64,000 nt of DNA. Origin: CAYPNF01 sp964411985 (GTDB taxonomy: Bacteria > Verrucomicrobiota > Verrucomicrobiia > Limisphaerales > J093). The notes below the pieces were generated by a model. That model saw only the letters and a list, made by a program, of their open reading frames with translations. It did no database searches and had not been told where the DNA came from. The first letter of the stretch is position 1; every line of letters begins with the position of its first letter. The position numbers and the translations under genes were made by a program. Shown one piece after another: positions 45,031-54,361 of this stretch. The DNA lies in the NCBI GenBank assembly GCA_964411985.1, contig CAYPNF010000024.1, forward strand, positions 1 through 64,000. Reading direction: 5' to 3'.

Positions 45031-45945
45031 ATGTATTCCCTCTCCTCTTGTTGGAACTCGAGCCGTCACATCGACGGTCGCGCGATGTTGCGCGAAATTC
45101 GGGATCTCGGTTTTGAGTACGCTGAGTTGAGTCATGGCATTCGGCTCAGTTTGCTTCCGGGCATCATTGATGCGGTCGATGCCGGTGAGATCAAAATCTC
45201 GACCTTGCACAATTTCTGTCCCCTTCCCATCGGCATCACCCATGCCGCACCGAATATTTTCAAATTCACGTCCACGGACAACCGCGAGCGTGAGAACGCC
45301 TACCGTCATACGATCAAGACCCTCGATACCGCGCAGCGGTTGAAGGCCAAGCTGGTGGTTCTCCACATGGGCGCGATCGAGATGAAAGACTACACGGATC
45401 GGCTGTTGGACATGGTGGAAGAAGGGCAGAAGGAAACGCCCAAGTACCGTAAGCTCTGCGAGGAGGCTGAAGAAAAGCGAGAGTCCAAAAAGGAGAAGCA
45501 CCAGGCATTCGCCTACGACATCCTTCGTCGGCTCGAGGACGAAGCGGGGATGCGCGGTTTGATGCTGGGGATCGAGAATCGCGAGGCGCTGGAGGAAATC
45601 CCGTTTGAAACTGATTTTCCCGCCCTGTTTGAGGAGTTTCCAAGTGGGCCGGTGCGCTACTGGCACGATACTGGTCATGCCCAGATCAAGGAGAACCTCG
45701 GGTTCATTCAGCATACCATGCATCTGGAGTCGGTGGCAGAGAAGCTGGCCGGTTTCCATATCCACGACGTCGAATTCCCCGGAGGGGATCATCGTCCGCC
45801 AGGCAAGGGGATGATTGATTTTGCCTCGCTGAAGCCCTTCGTCCAGCCCGACCACATCAAGGTCTTCGAACTGCATCCTTCCCTGAAGCCGGAACAGGTT
45901 CGAGAGGGAGTGGACTACCTGAAGTCGATTTGGGGCACGGAGTGA
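45031..45945 (+). CDS. TIM-barrel sugar phosphate isomerase/epimerase-like protein
   Basis: A 304-residue xylose-isomerase-like TIM-barrel protein (AP-endonuclease-2 fold). It begins with the barrel strand MYSLSSCWNSSRHIDGRAML. Candidate metal ligands are Glu in GLMLGIENRE, Asp/His in RYWHDTGHAQI, His in AGFHIHDVEFPG and Glu in KVFELHP. No signal peptide is seen. Its TGA overlaps the GTG start of a flippase-like membrane protein, which in turn abuts an NtrC-type regulator, so the three make one operon. Substrate unknown. Confidence 0.82.
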   Translation: MYSLSSCWNSSRHIDGRAMLREIRDLGFEYAELSHGIRLSLLPGIIDAVDAGEIKISTLHNFCPLPIGITHAAPNIFKFTSTDNRERENAYRHTIKTLDTAQRLKAKLVVLHMGAIEMKDYTDRLLDMVEEGQKETPKYRKLCEEAEEKRESKKEKHQAFAYDILRRLEDEAGMRGLMLGIENREALEEIPFETDFPALFEEFPSGPVRYWHDTGHAQIKENLGFIQHTMHLESVAEKLAGFHIHDVEFPGGDHRPPGKGMIDFASLKPFVQPDHIKVFELHPSLKPEQVREGVDYLKSIWGTE

Positions 45946-47033
45946 AGACGGCGGCCAAAGTCTGGAGGGTGACCTGGCGCATCGTTCTCTGCCTCATGCT
46001 ATTGGCATGGGTATTTCACACCATCTTCATGCAGGAGGGCAAGCAGGCCTTCGCCAGCCAGGGGGGGGACTGGAACCAATTGGCGCGGATGCAGCAGTGG
46101 CAAACCGGGTGGTCCATTGGTTCCCGTGAACTCTGGAAAACCATCACCCTGATCGAACCCCTTCCGGGGGTGATCTCCCTGGTCTTCATGGGCGCCACGA
46201 TCGTCCTGGGCATGTTGCGTTGGAGGATGGTGGTGGAGACCCAGGGCATCCACCTAAGCGCGGGGCGAGCGGCGGTGATTTCCTTAGTGGCGCACTTCTT
46301 CAATTCTCTGCTGCTGGGGTCGACGGGCGGTGACATTGCCAAAGCCTACTATGCCTCTCGGGAAACGGAGCAGCACAAGACGGAGGCGGTGGTGGCGGTG
46401 TTCATGGATCGCCTGATCGGGCTGCTTTCGATGCTCGTATTTGCAGCGCTCATGATGGTGCCCAACCTGGGGTTGCTCACCGCGCACCGGCGCTTGGCGG
46501 CCGTGGCCTGCCTCATCCTCATCATGCTGTTGGTAGGGGGCGGCATTGCTTCGCTTTCGCTGAAAGGAGGATTGTCCCGTTTCCTCCCTAACGCCCGGGA
46601 TTGGTTCCGCCGGTTGCCAAAGGGCGAGTCATTGGAGAGGGCTTTGAACGCATCCCGAACCTTGGGCAAGCGACGTTCCATGCTGATCCGGGTTTTTGGG
46701 ATCTCGATGGTGCTCAATGTGGCATGCGTATTTCAGTACTGGGCGCTGGCCTGGGGACTTCACCTGAAGATCGAGCCCGTCTCCCTTTTTCTGATTGTTC
46801 CCTGCGTAATCTGCATTTCGGCTTTGCCCATCACTCCCAGCGGTTTGGGGGTCCGGGAGAACCTCTATGTGTGGATGCTGGCGGTTCCCGAAATCAACAT
46901 CGCCGCCAAAGAAGCCCTGTCCCTATCCCTGCTCGCCTATGCAGGCAGCCTCTTCTGGAGCGTAGTGGGCGGATTGGTCTACATGGGATTCCGACAAGCT
47001 TCTCCGCCCGGTTCGGATCCCCTCAGAAACTGA
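45942..47033 (+). CDS. LPG-synthase-TM/YbhN-like membrane protein
   Basis: About 363 residues with eight or so transmembrane helices and the family features of the lysylphosphatidylglycerol synthase flippase domain: the motif LLLGSTGGDIAKAYY (about residues 115-130), a DRLIGLLSML helix after it, and the late ITPSGLGVRENLYVW motif. Proteins of this group lack the aminoacyl-transferase domain and are thought to move lipids or lipid-linked sugars across the inner membrane. The GTG at 45942 overlaps the isomerase stop (GTGA). Function is by family only. Confidence 0.85.
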   Translation: MKTAAKVWRVTWRIVLCLMLLAWVFHTIFMQEGKQAFASQGGDWNQLARMQQWQTGWSIGSRELWKTITLIEPLPGVISLVFMGATIVLGMLRWRMVVETQGIHLSAGRAAVISLVAHFFNSLLLGSTGGDIAKAYYASRETEQHKTEAVVAVFMDRLIGLLSMLVFAALMMVPNLGLLTAHRRLAAVACLILIMLLVGGGIASLSLKGGLSRFLPNARDWFRRLPKGESLERALNASRTLGKRRSMLIRVFGISMVLNVACVFQYWALAWGLHLKIEPVSLFLIVPCVICISALPITPSGLGVRENLYVWMLAVPEINIAAKEALSLSLLAYAGSLFWSVVGGLVYMGFRQASPPGSDPLRN

Positions 47034-48506
47034 ATGAAGACTATGGACAGATTGCTCTTGATCGATGACGAGGCGGACATGCAGTACTCGTTCCGTCGCA
47101 TCTTTGATTCGCCGGAAGTGGAACTTACCACGGCTTCCAGCGGCGAGGAAGGCCTCAGACTCCTTCCGAAGGTCAAGCCTGACCTCGTGATCATGGACGT
47201 CCGCATGGGAGGCATCACGGGTCTGGAAACCCTGAGGAGGATCCGGCAGATCGACGCCAAATTGCCGGTCATCATGATGACTGCCTACGGCACCACGCAA
47301 ACGGCCATCGAGGCCATGAAGTTGGGGGCTTACGATTACCTCCTCAAGCCTTTCGATGTTCCGAAGCTGAAGCAAGTGGTGTACGGCGCCCTCAAAGCCG
47401 CACGCGACATGAAAGAGGTGGTCTCGTATGAACCCCTTCTGGAATCAGAGGACTACGAACTGGGCATTGTGGGCCGTAGCGAGCCCATGCAGAGCGTCTT
47501 CAAGTTGATCGGACAACTTTCGGCAAGCGATGCCACCGCGCTCATCACTGGGGAAAGTGGGACTGGCAAGGAACTCGTCGCCCGGGCCATCTACCATCAC
47601 AGCCGACGCAACCAGCATCCCTTCCTCGCGATCAACTGCGCCGCCATACCGGAAAGCCTTTTGGAGAGCGAGCTTTTTGGGCACGAGCGGGGAGCCTTCA
47701 CCGGCGCGTCGGTTCAGCGGATCGGCAAGTTCGAGCAGTGTCATCAGGGAACCCTGTTTCTCGACGAAATCGGCGACATGAGCCTTCCGATCCAGACCAA
47801 AATCCTCCGGGTGCTGCAGTCAGGCACTTTCGAACGCCTGGGAGGAAACGAAACCTTGCAGGTGGACGTACGGATCATCGCCGCCACGAATCAACCCCTC
47901 GAGAAAGCCGTCAGCGAACGCCGATTTCGCGAGGACCTTTTCTACCGATTGAACGTCGTCAGGGTCCAAATGCCGGCTTTACGGGAACGGCGCTCCGATA
48001 TTCGCCTGTTGGTCAACTATTTCCTCAAGAAGATTGCCCTGGGCTTGAAACAGCCGCCCAAATCGATCGGGTCGGAGGCTCTCGCCGCCCTGGAACGATT
48101 CGACTGGCCAGGGAACGTTCGAGAGTTGGAAAATGTCATCCAGCGGGCCCACGTCATGGCCAAAGGGAACGCCATCCTGATCACCGACCTACCCTCGCAG
48201 GTTGCCTCGGTTGCTCCTATGGGTTCCGCTACGACTGCCGGTGGGCCATCCATCACTTCCACCAGCGAAACCGGACCCAGCGGTCCTCTGGGCATTGGGG
48301 AGGTCCTGGATGCACTCTATCAATGGGGACGGCAGGAGCCCAACCTCAAGCTCATCGACGCGGTGGAGCGGGAGATGGTGGTACGCGCTCTGCAAGAGAC
48401 TCAAGGCAACCAGCTGCGGGCAGCGAAAGTGCTGGGAATGACGCGCGCCACTTTGCGAAAACGGATGGAGCGCTTCCAGATCAAGCCCGAGATGCGGATC
48501 GAATGA
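47034..48506 (+). CDS. NtrC-family sigma-54-dependent response regulator
   Basis: A 490-residue activator: receiver domain (about 5-120) with Asp55 in VIMDVRMGG; sigma-54 AAA+ domain (about 148-385) with Walker A GESGTGKELVARA, the sigma-54 contact loop GAFTGA, Walker B GTLFLDEIGDM and the arginine-finger region RFREDLFYRLNV; and a Fis-type helix-turn-helix at the end (GNQLRAAKVLGMTRATLRKR). It would drive sigma-54 promoters when phosphorylated. The start is immediately after the stop of the membrane-protein gene. No cognate kinase is adjacent. No -24/-12 promoter was identified in the window with confidence. Confidence 0.94.
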   Translation: MKTMDRLLLIDDEADMQYSFRRIFDSPEVELTTASSGEEGLRLLPKVKPDLVIMDVRMGGITGLETLRRIRQIDAKLPVIMMTAYGTTQTAIEAMKLGAYDYLLKPFDVPKLKQVVYGALKAARDMKEVVSYEPLLESEDYELGIVGRSEPMQSVFKLIGQLSASDATALITGESGTGKELVARAIYHHSRRNQHPFLAINCAAIPESLLESELFGHERGAFTGASVQRIGKFEQCHQGTLFLDEIGDMSLPIQTKILRVLQSGTFERLGGNETLQVDVRIIAATNQPLEKAVSERRFREDLFYRLNVVRVQMPALRERRSDIRLLVNYFLKKIALGLKQPPKSIGSEALAALERFDWPGNVRELENVIQRAHVMAKGNAILITDLPSQVASVAPMGSATTAGGPSITSTSETGPSGPLGIGEVLDALYQWGRQEPNLKLIDAVEREMVVRALQETQGNQLRAAKVLGMTRATLRKRMERFQIKPEMRIE

Positions 48507-48539
48507 AAAAGGCCGGGAAGGTAGGTGCCTCCCCAGCCT
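48506..48539 (-). terminator. probable terminator of the isomerase-like gene
   Basis: On the minus strand AGGCTGGGGAGG and CCTTCCCGGCCT form an imperfect 12-bp stem around a 6-base loop, followed by TTTTTC. It would end the transcript of the hydroxypyruvate-isomerase-like gene and lies at the very end of the convergent NtrC-type gene. Confidence 0.5.
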
Positions 48540-48577
48540 CTCGGTAAAACCTTACGAAGCGTCTCGGTCCGGTTGGA

Positions 48578-49453
48578 TCAGACGTCGCACAATTGGATCG
48601 CCTGGCGCAGAGAGGTCAGCGGATCCCGCTTGGGCACGAATTCCTGGCCCACATACCCTTTGTAGCCTGTGGCGACGATCGCTTTCATGATCGCCGGGTA
48701 GTTCAGCTCCTGGGTCTCGTCGATTTCATTGCGTCCCGGATTGCCGCCGGTGTGGAAATGTCCGATGTACTTGATGTTATCCTGGAGGGTGCGGATCACG
48801 TCTCCTTCCATGATTTGCATGTGGTAGATGTCGTAGAGCAGCTTGAGCCGTTCGGAACCCACCTGTTTGCAGACCTCGACGCCCCAAGCGGTATGGTCGG
48901 CCATGTAATCCTTGTGGTCGACTTTACTGTTGAGCAGTTCGAGGATAATGGTGACTTTGTTCTTTTCAGCAACGCCGACGATGCGTTTCAAGCCCTGCAC
49001 ACAATTCTTGATACCCTCCTCGTCAGCCATTCCCTTCCGATTGCCTGAGAAGGTGATGATGTTGGGATAGCCGTACTCGGCCACGGGCGGAATGGCCTTT
49101 TCGAAGGCCGCCACCAGCTTGTCATGGTGCTCAACGCGGTTCCATCCGTACCCGATGGAGTCCGGCCCATTGCACATGGCACAGACCAACCCGTGTTTCT
49201 TGACCGTAGCCCACTCGTCAGGTCCCAGCAATTCGACCGATTCGATGCCGATCTCTTTGCAGGCCTTGCACATGTCGTCCAGGCTGATTTTGCCATAGCA
49301 CCACTTGGAAACGGAGTGCTTGATCCTGCCCTTTAGCTTGGCAGAGGAACCATCCGCCGCGAGAGAAGCAGGAGTGAGGGATGCTGCGCCCAAGAGGGCG
49401 GAGGTAGCTGCCAAACCCTTGAGGGCGGTCCGGCGTGAAAGGGATTTGCTCAT
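48578..49453 (-). CDS. Tat-exported hydroxypyruvate isomerase-like protein
   Basis: A 291-residue TIM-barrel protein with a twin-arginine signal (SLSRRTALKGLAATSALLGA). The mature part begins KHSVSKWCYGKISLDDMC, typical of hydroxypyruvate-isomerase-like sugar isomerases; candidate metal ligands are Glu in IILELLNSKVDH, Asp in LLYDIYHMQIMEGD, His in YIGHFHTGGNPGR and Glu in GYVGQEFVP. Periplasmic sugar isomerase-like proteins of this type are numerous in Verrucomicrobia and Planctomycetes and act in carbohydrate breakdown, with mostly unknown substrates. The ATG at 49453 is chosen because the Tat motif then begins at residue 5. Confidence 0.87.
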   Translation of the reverse strand: MSKSLSRRTALKGLAATSALLGAASLTPASLAADGSSAKLKGRIKHSVSKWCYGKISLDDMCKACKEIGIESVELLGPDEWATVKKHGLVCAMCNGPDSIGYGWNRVEHHDKLVAAFEKAIPPVAEYGYPNIITFSGNRKGMADEEGIKNCVQGLKRIVGVAEKNKVTIILELLNSKVDHKDYMADHTAWGVEVCKQVGSERLKLLYDIYHMQIMEGDVIRTLQDNIKYIGHFHTGGNPGRNEIDETQELNYPAIMKAIVATGYKGYVGQEFVPKRDPLTSLRQAIQLCDV

Positions 49454-49835
49454 AAAATAGGGTGTCTTCCACGGCAACAAGCCGAGGAGGTTTCTGGGGA
49501 AGGAGTTCAGCCTAAACGTGCGCGGGCGTCAAACGGGAAAAACCGAGATGAGTTCGCGATCGCTGTGGCGGAAGTGCACCGACGAGGAGCAGCAGGTGGG
49601 TGACAATTCGCCAGTTTGTGGAGTGCGAGCGCCCCCAGGGACCGCTTTTCCCCGCCCCTACCCTTCTCCCCTCGCGATCCACCTCGGCTGGAGGAAAGCG
49701 TGAGAACCTCTTGACGGAGCATCTTTCATGATGTACATGCAACTAACTTATTATGAGAATCGGCGGAAGGATCGGGGAAGGCATAGAGAGGGTTTTGGCG
49801 TAAAGTGCGCCTCCGACCAGGTTCTCCAACGCTCG
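49454..49835. other. 382-base divergent intergenic region
   Basis: It lies between the isomerase-like and FG-GAP genes, with no convincing ORF. A weak promoter-like pair TTGACG/TACATG (17-base spacing, about 49713-49741) lies before the FG-GAP gene. Nothing else was recognised. Confidence 0.4.
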
Positions 49836-51215
49836 ATGTTGTTTATGTTTCGATCGCTCCTTTCACCCCGCGGGTATTCCGCCTCGTTGCTGGCCCTCTC
49901 GTTGATTCAATCGCTCGGGTTGTGGGCCGCGTGTCCTCCCATCACTTTTGGACCCTTACCCTTCACGAACTATGTAGGCACCCCGCCAGGAATCCCCCAG
50001 CAGATTCTGGTCACAGATCTCAACGGCGATAAACACACCGACCTGGTCGTACTGGACGCTAACCAACCCGCCTGGCTCAAGGGCGCCACCAACGCCACGT
50101 TTGAGAAACCCGTGAACCTGCCGACCGGGAAGATCACCAGCTTGGCTGTCGCCGATGTGAATGAAGACGGGAACCCCGATTTGTTATTCAGCTACAATCA
50201 GGTCAACGGCGTTGGCGTGATGCTGGGCAAAGGGGACGGCACCTTCGCAACCGCAGTCACCTATACGCCCTCGCCGGTAGCAGGTAGCGTTGCCTGGTTT
50301 GTCGGCACCGGCTATTTTAACGCGGACAACAAGCTGGACATGGTCGTGGTGAACGCCTCGAAAGGGAATTCCGTCAGCGTTCTACCTGGGAATGGGAACG
50401 GAACGTTTGGCCCTGCGCAGACCAATTACGTCAATCTACCCCAAGGCAGCCTGTCGGTGGCTGATTTCAACAAAGACGGCAACGACGACGTCGCCGTGGG
50501 AGGGATGAGTGGGGCCAAACAGGCTCTGTACGTGCTCCTCGGCAAGGGAAACAACGCGTTTCAGGCACCGGTCACCAACCTGGTGGCCGGCATGCCCTTC
50601 CAGTCCACATCAGGGGATTTCAACGACGATGGATTCCCGGACATCGCCGTCGGGGGGAGTGGAGGAACAATGAGGGTGCTGTTGGGCCAGGGGGATGGGG
50701 TTTTGACGGAGACCCACAGCTACGTTCTCGGAGCTGACGTTGCGGATCTCAGTGGACAGGACATCAATGGGGACGGCAGATTGGATCTCCTGGTGCTCGC
50801 CGGGGGCAAGTTACACGTCTTCGAGGGATTAGGGGGAGGCGACTTCGCGCTGGCTACAACCTTGTTGGACCTCAAGAGTCCGATGGCGCTGACGACGAGC
50901 GATTTCGACCGAGACGGTCGACTGGATTTAGCCTTGGCAAATTACGGTGGAGTCGGAGTGGGCAGCGTCGGTATCCTTCCCAACACGACGATAGTTCTGC
51001 CCAAGGTACCCGAGTTGTTCTTCAGTAATAACCGGGGTGTTCCTCGGCTGCTGTGGTACACCCATTACACCGATTACGTATTGGAGTCGGCTGCGATTCT
51101 TGGAGATGGCGCCACGTGGCAAGCGGTCACCGAAACTCCAGAGGTACTGGATTGCCAGTACGTCCTGCGCGGCTCCACCAATGCGACGCGGTTCTACCGT
51201 CTGAAGAAGCCTTAG
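49836..51215 (+). CDS. secreted FG-GAP/VCBS-repeat protein
   Basis: About 459 residues with a signal peptide (residues about 10-32, SASLLALSLIQSLGLWAA). Residues about 60-390 hold at least six FG-GAP/VCBS calcium-binding units of the form VxDLNGDKHTDLVV, VADVNEDGNPDLLF, VADFNKDGNDDVAV, GDFNDDGFPDIAV, GQDINGDGRLDLLV and SDFDRDGRLDLAL, making a seven-bladed propeller. The final ~55 residues form a beta domain ending FYRLKKP, like the protein at 5103-7691. The frame is open to 49728, but ATG 49836 (or 49845) suits the signal. Its stop overlaps the stop of the convergent DUF5107 gene. Confidence 0.82.
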   Translation: MLFMFRSLLSPRGYSASLLALSLIQSLGLWAACPPITFGPLPFTNYVGTPPGIPQQILVTDLNGDKHTDLVVLDANQPAWLKGATNATFEKPVNLPTGKITSLAVADVNEDGNPDLLFSYNQVNGVGVMLGKGDGTFATAVTYTPSPVAGSVAWFVGTGYFNADNKLDMVVVNASKGNSVSVLPGNGNGTFGPAQTNYVNLPQGSLSVADFNKDGNDDVAVGGMSGAKQALYVLLGKGNNAFQAPVTNLVAGMPFQSTSGDFNDDGFPDIAVGGSGGTMRVLLGQGDGVLTETHSYVLGADVADLSGQDINGDGRLDLLVLAGGKLHVFEGLGGGDFALATTLLDLKSPMALTTSDFDRDGRLDLALANYGGVGVGSVGILPNTTIVLPKVPELFFSNNRGVPRLLWYTHYTDYVLESAAILGDGATWQAVTETPEVLDCQYVLRGSTNATRFYRLKKP

Positions 51216-54200
51216 CGTTCGAGGGCTTGCAAAGCCTTCTTCCTGGCTTCTGCTTTTCTTGCGTCCTTGGATTCTGGCTCGTCCGCGGCCCGTTTCCAAG
51301 CTTCGGTGGCCTTCTCTTTCTGACCCAAGGCGGCCAACGCATTGCCACGCAAATAATGGATGTGGGCTTCCTGAGCATTTTCCAACTTACCCGTTGCGAG
51401 ATTGGCTGGATACTCGAGCGCGCGGTCGAACTCGGCCAAAGCCTCAGCGGGACGACCGTCCTTCAAGTGGGCTTCCCCCAGCGCCAGATGCGCCTCTTCA
51501 AAGAGATCGTGAGCTTCCCTCGCGCCCTCCCAAATCGTGATCCGCACTTTGTCTAGCAACCGTGCAGTCTCGGCGTACTCCCCAAGACGATTCTGGGCCC
51601 GGGCGAGCAGCGAGACAAAGTCGGACCGGCCCTGGCCACCAGCAAACGCGGCCTGGAGAATATCGCGAATCCGCCTCAGGAGTGGTTCCTGTTGAGCGGG
51701 ATCTTTCGTCTTGTCAGCAAGGGTGAACAGCACCCGTGCGAGATCCCGCGCAACGATTGGATCGGCGCCGCCCGCCGCTCTCGCCTGCTCCAGATACTCC
51801 ACGGCAGCCTCAGGGTTATTGTCTACGGTAAGACAGGCGAGCCCGAGCGCCCGATTGGCCACAACGGGGCCGGCGCCCAGTTCAGCCGCCTTCTTCCAAA
51901 GTTCCCGCCCTTCCGCGTGGAATCCATGATGAAACTGAAGGTGGCCAAGGCAGAGGGCGGCTTGCCCGTCCTGAGGATTCTGTTCCAAAGCCCAGCGAAA
52001 CACGGCGACAGACTCAAGTCGATACGGAGCAACCTGATCATCTAGGATCCCCTGCGCCTGCACGAGATACCGATTCGCCAACTCTTTCTTTCCACATTCC
52101 CAGGCGAGATAAGCTGTCCAATAAACGGCTTCGGGGTCCGACCGCAGAGGGTGGAGGTCCGTGTAGAATCTTTGCAGGAGGCGCAAAGCCGTCTCAGGCT
52201 GCCCTAAGCCATGGTAAGCACTGGCCAATTCGAGAACCAAGTCCGACCGACCCTGAATCAGCCCGCCCAGTCGTCCCGGGGATCCTGGCCGCGCCAACCA
52301 CAAAATGCTTTCGGCAAACACATCCAGAGGGTCGACACCGAGGTTCTCCCGGGCCAGACGGATGGCAACGGGTGCGTCCCCTTGCTGGAGTTTGGCGAAT
52401 GCGAGGAGGCTGCGACACCCGGGATCAGCTTGCCAAGGCCCCGGTTCTGAGAGGGCCTGAACGGCACGGTCAACGGCTCCTTGCTGCAAGGATAGACGAG
52501 CAATAAGCTTCCGCGCGGGTACCGCGGTCAACGGATCCAACGCCGCCTTCCAAGCGTTCTCCAAAGCCTGAGTCTGGGTGCCAGCGCGACTCTCACAGCT
52601 CGCGAGTGCGAACCGTGCAAGGCCCAAGTCCGGAGCCACCTCCAGGGCAGCCTTGGCGGCCGCAAGCGCTACGGACGGGTCGCGAGTCAGGTTCAAATAG
52701 GCCAAGCCAGCCTGAGCTTCAGCCGACTTCGGGTCCTTTTCCAGGGCGCTCCGAAACCTGGCTCCAGCTTCGGTTTCGCGCGCAAAGAGGAAGTCCTGCC
52801 AACCAGCCTCCGCCAACTCGGTCGCCGTCTGGGGAGGCGAGGCTTTCTCGGGAGGTTTCTGAACCGGCAACTGGAGCGGCACGGAGAAAGTAGCCAGGCT
52901 GGCCTTTCCCGCCCGCAGCTCAACCTCAAAAGGTTCTTTAGCCCCGCGGAGGCGCAACGCGACGTCACATGGTTTTCTCGGAGAAATCGCGCAACGGCTC
53001 GAATCCAGCACCTGTCCGTTCTTCCGAACGCACAGGGCAACATCCTCCCAAGATCCCGCCCCCATCATCCGCAGCCGGAGCTCGCCTCCCTCGAAGGTGG
53101 CATTCACCGCCACATCGCGATTGGCATAGGTAAAGCCTCCGATAGCGTGAACTGGATACCACCACTCCTGCCAACTCACGGCTTCAGAAGGGTGGAGCCG
53201 CCCCACTTCACCTTGGGTGAGCAAGGGACCCGTCTGCACCTCGTTGTACGGGCCATCATTATCCGTGAGATCCATCTGGTGCATCGTGCCAAAACCGCCC
53301 TGCCCCCAAGTCCATGCCTTCTTGCCGGGCACTTGGTGATGGTTCGCATACGACACGACGCCTCGGCCCAAATCATCGTTGTAAGAACCAAAGAAGTCCT
53401 GATCACAGCCATAGGCAAAGATGGAGGAGGCATCCTGGTAGTTGGTGCCACGCGTGAGGTCTTTCCCCTCATGCACCGGCCAATGGAAAAACTGCGCGCC
53501 ACCGTGGTCGGTCCCCAGTGTCATCGGGTAAATGAAGCGAAACCCGGGAGTGTTGGGAACGGCCGTACAGTTCCAAAAGTAGTACGGTCGAATCGTCTCG
53601 GTGGGGTTATAGATGCGGATACGTTCCTCAATGCTGGAGCGCCCGGGCCGAAGGGTCACGACAACGGTCCAGTGGGTTCGGTAAATCTTCTCCGTCTCGC
53701 CAATGGCGACCGAACGGGATCCGTCCTCCCCCGGTGGAAGTATCAGGAAATCCACCGGCTGCATGCAGCTGACGGTGTGGCCTTGCGGGCCAGTGTTCCA
53801 CTCCACCCCACCGGAGATCCAGGCGCCACATTGCCCGATCAACCCAGGTTTGATGACATGGTTCACGTAAAATACCGGCTCACCTGAGCTCTTATTGATC
53901 ATCTCATGAATCCTCCCTCCCAACTCGGGCAAAAAAGTGATGCGCAGGAACTCATTTTCCAATACCACGGTCTGGTAGGGCCGGTCGGTCTTGTCGCGGC
54001 TCAGGAAGTCCAGCATCGGGTAGGGGTAAATATTCACCCGATCGGTGCCACGGAAGTAGGGATGCTTCACCGACGACCAGGGATAAGTGGGCAAGGTGAT
54101 CTGCCCTCGAGACACCGCCACTTTTCCTTTCGCCGCCGCGAGTGGAATGACGAAGAAAGTGGCTAGGAGAAGCCGGCCAAGAGTCCTTACGCAAGGGCGG

Positions 54201-54223
54201 AGGGCAGAAAGAGCGGTTTTCAT
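51212..54223 (-). CDS. secreted DUF5107 and TPR protein
   Basis: A 1003-residue exported protein with a signal peptide (RLLLATFFVIPLAAA). Residues about 40-410 form a DUF5107 domain, a galactose-mutarotase-like sandwich (FLPELGGRIHEMINKSSGEP, ISGGVEWNTGPQGHTV, YYFWNCTAVPN). The rest, about 470-1000, is tetratricopeptide repeats (AEAGWQDFLFARETEAGARF and later pairs, ending EKATEAWKRAADEP). In related genomes such proteins stand near glycoside-hydrolase or sugar loci; here the neighbour is the Pho-box region shared with ppx, so phosphate control is possible. Catalysis is not shown. Confidence 0.85.
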   Translation of the reverse strand: MKTALSALRPCVRTLGRLLLATFFVIPLAAAKGKVAVSRGQITLPTYPWSSVKHPYFRGTDRVNIYPYPMLDFLSRDKTDRPYQTVVLENEFLRITFLPELGGRIHEMINKSSGEPVFYVNHVIKPGLIGQCGAWISGGVEWNTGPQGHTVSCMQPVDFLILPPGEDGSRSVAIGETEKIYRTHWTVVVTLRPGRSSIEERIRIYNPTETIRPYYFWNCTAVPNTPGFRFIYPMTLGTDHGGAQFFHWPVHEGKDLTRGTNYQDASSIFAYGCDQDFFGSYNDDLGRGVVSYANHHQVPGKKAWTWGQGGFGTMHQMDLTDNDGPYNEVQTGPLLTQGEVGRLHPSEAVSWQEWWYPVHAIGGFTYANRDVAVNATFEGGELRLRMMGAGSWEDVALCVRKNGQVLDSSRCAISPRKPCDVALRLRGAKEPFEVELRAGKASLATFSVPLQLPVQKPPEKASPPQTATELAEAGWQDFLFARETEAGARFRSALEKDPKSAEAQAGLAYLNLTRDPSVALAAAKAALEVAPDLGLARFALASCESRAGTQTQALENAWKAALDPLTAVPARKLIARLSLQQGAVDRAVQALSEPGPWQADPGCRSLLAFAKLQQGDAPVAIRLARENLGVDPLDVFAESILWLARPGSPGRLGGLIQGRSDLVLELASAYHGLGQPETALRLLQRFYTDLHPLRSDPEAVYWTAYLAWECGKKELANRYLVQAQGILDDQVAPYRLESVAVFRWALEQNPQDGQAALCLGHLQFHHGFHAEGRELWKKAAELGAGPVVANRALGLACLTVDNNPEAAVEYLEQARAAGGADPIVARDLARVLFTLADKTKDPAQQEPLLRRIRDILQAAFAGGQGRSDFVSLLARAQNRLGEYAETARLLDKVRITIWEGAREAHDLFEEAHLALGEAHLKDGRPAEALAEFDRALEYPANLATGKLENAQEAHIHYLRGNALAALGQKEKATEAWKRAADEPESKDARKAEARKKALQALER

Positions 54224-54288
54224 GGCGTGATGCCGGTCAGTATGTCATGACCCCTCCCTGAAGGGAAGCAGGATGTCTTCGACACGGC

Positions 54289-54326
54289 TGTCATCCCCTT
54301 TTGGTTCAATGTCACACAAATGTAAC
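54289..54326 (+). promoter_or_regulatory. Pho-box-like repeats upstream of ppx/gppA
   Basis: TGTCAC (54310-54315) and TGTAAC (54321-54326) form a direct repeat with 11-base period, the form of a PhoB-type operator; a third half-site TGTCAT lies 21 bases upstream (54289-54294). A nearly identical pair precedes the porin-pst operon (63662-63678). The region is shared with the divergent DUF5107 gene. Confidence 0.6.
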
Positions 54327-54361
54327 ATTGCGGGTCTTTCCACCCCCCTCCACGGCTAGTA

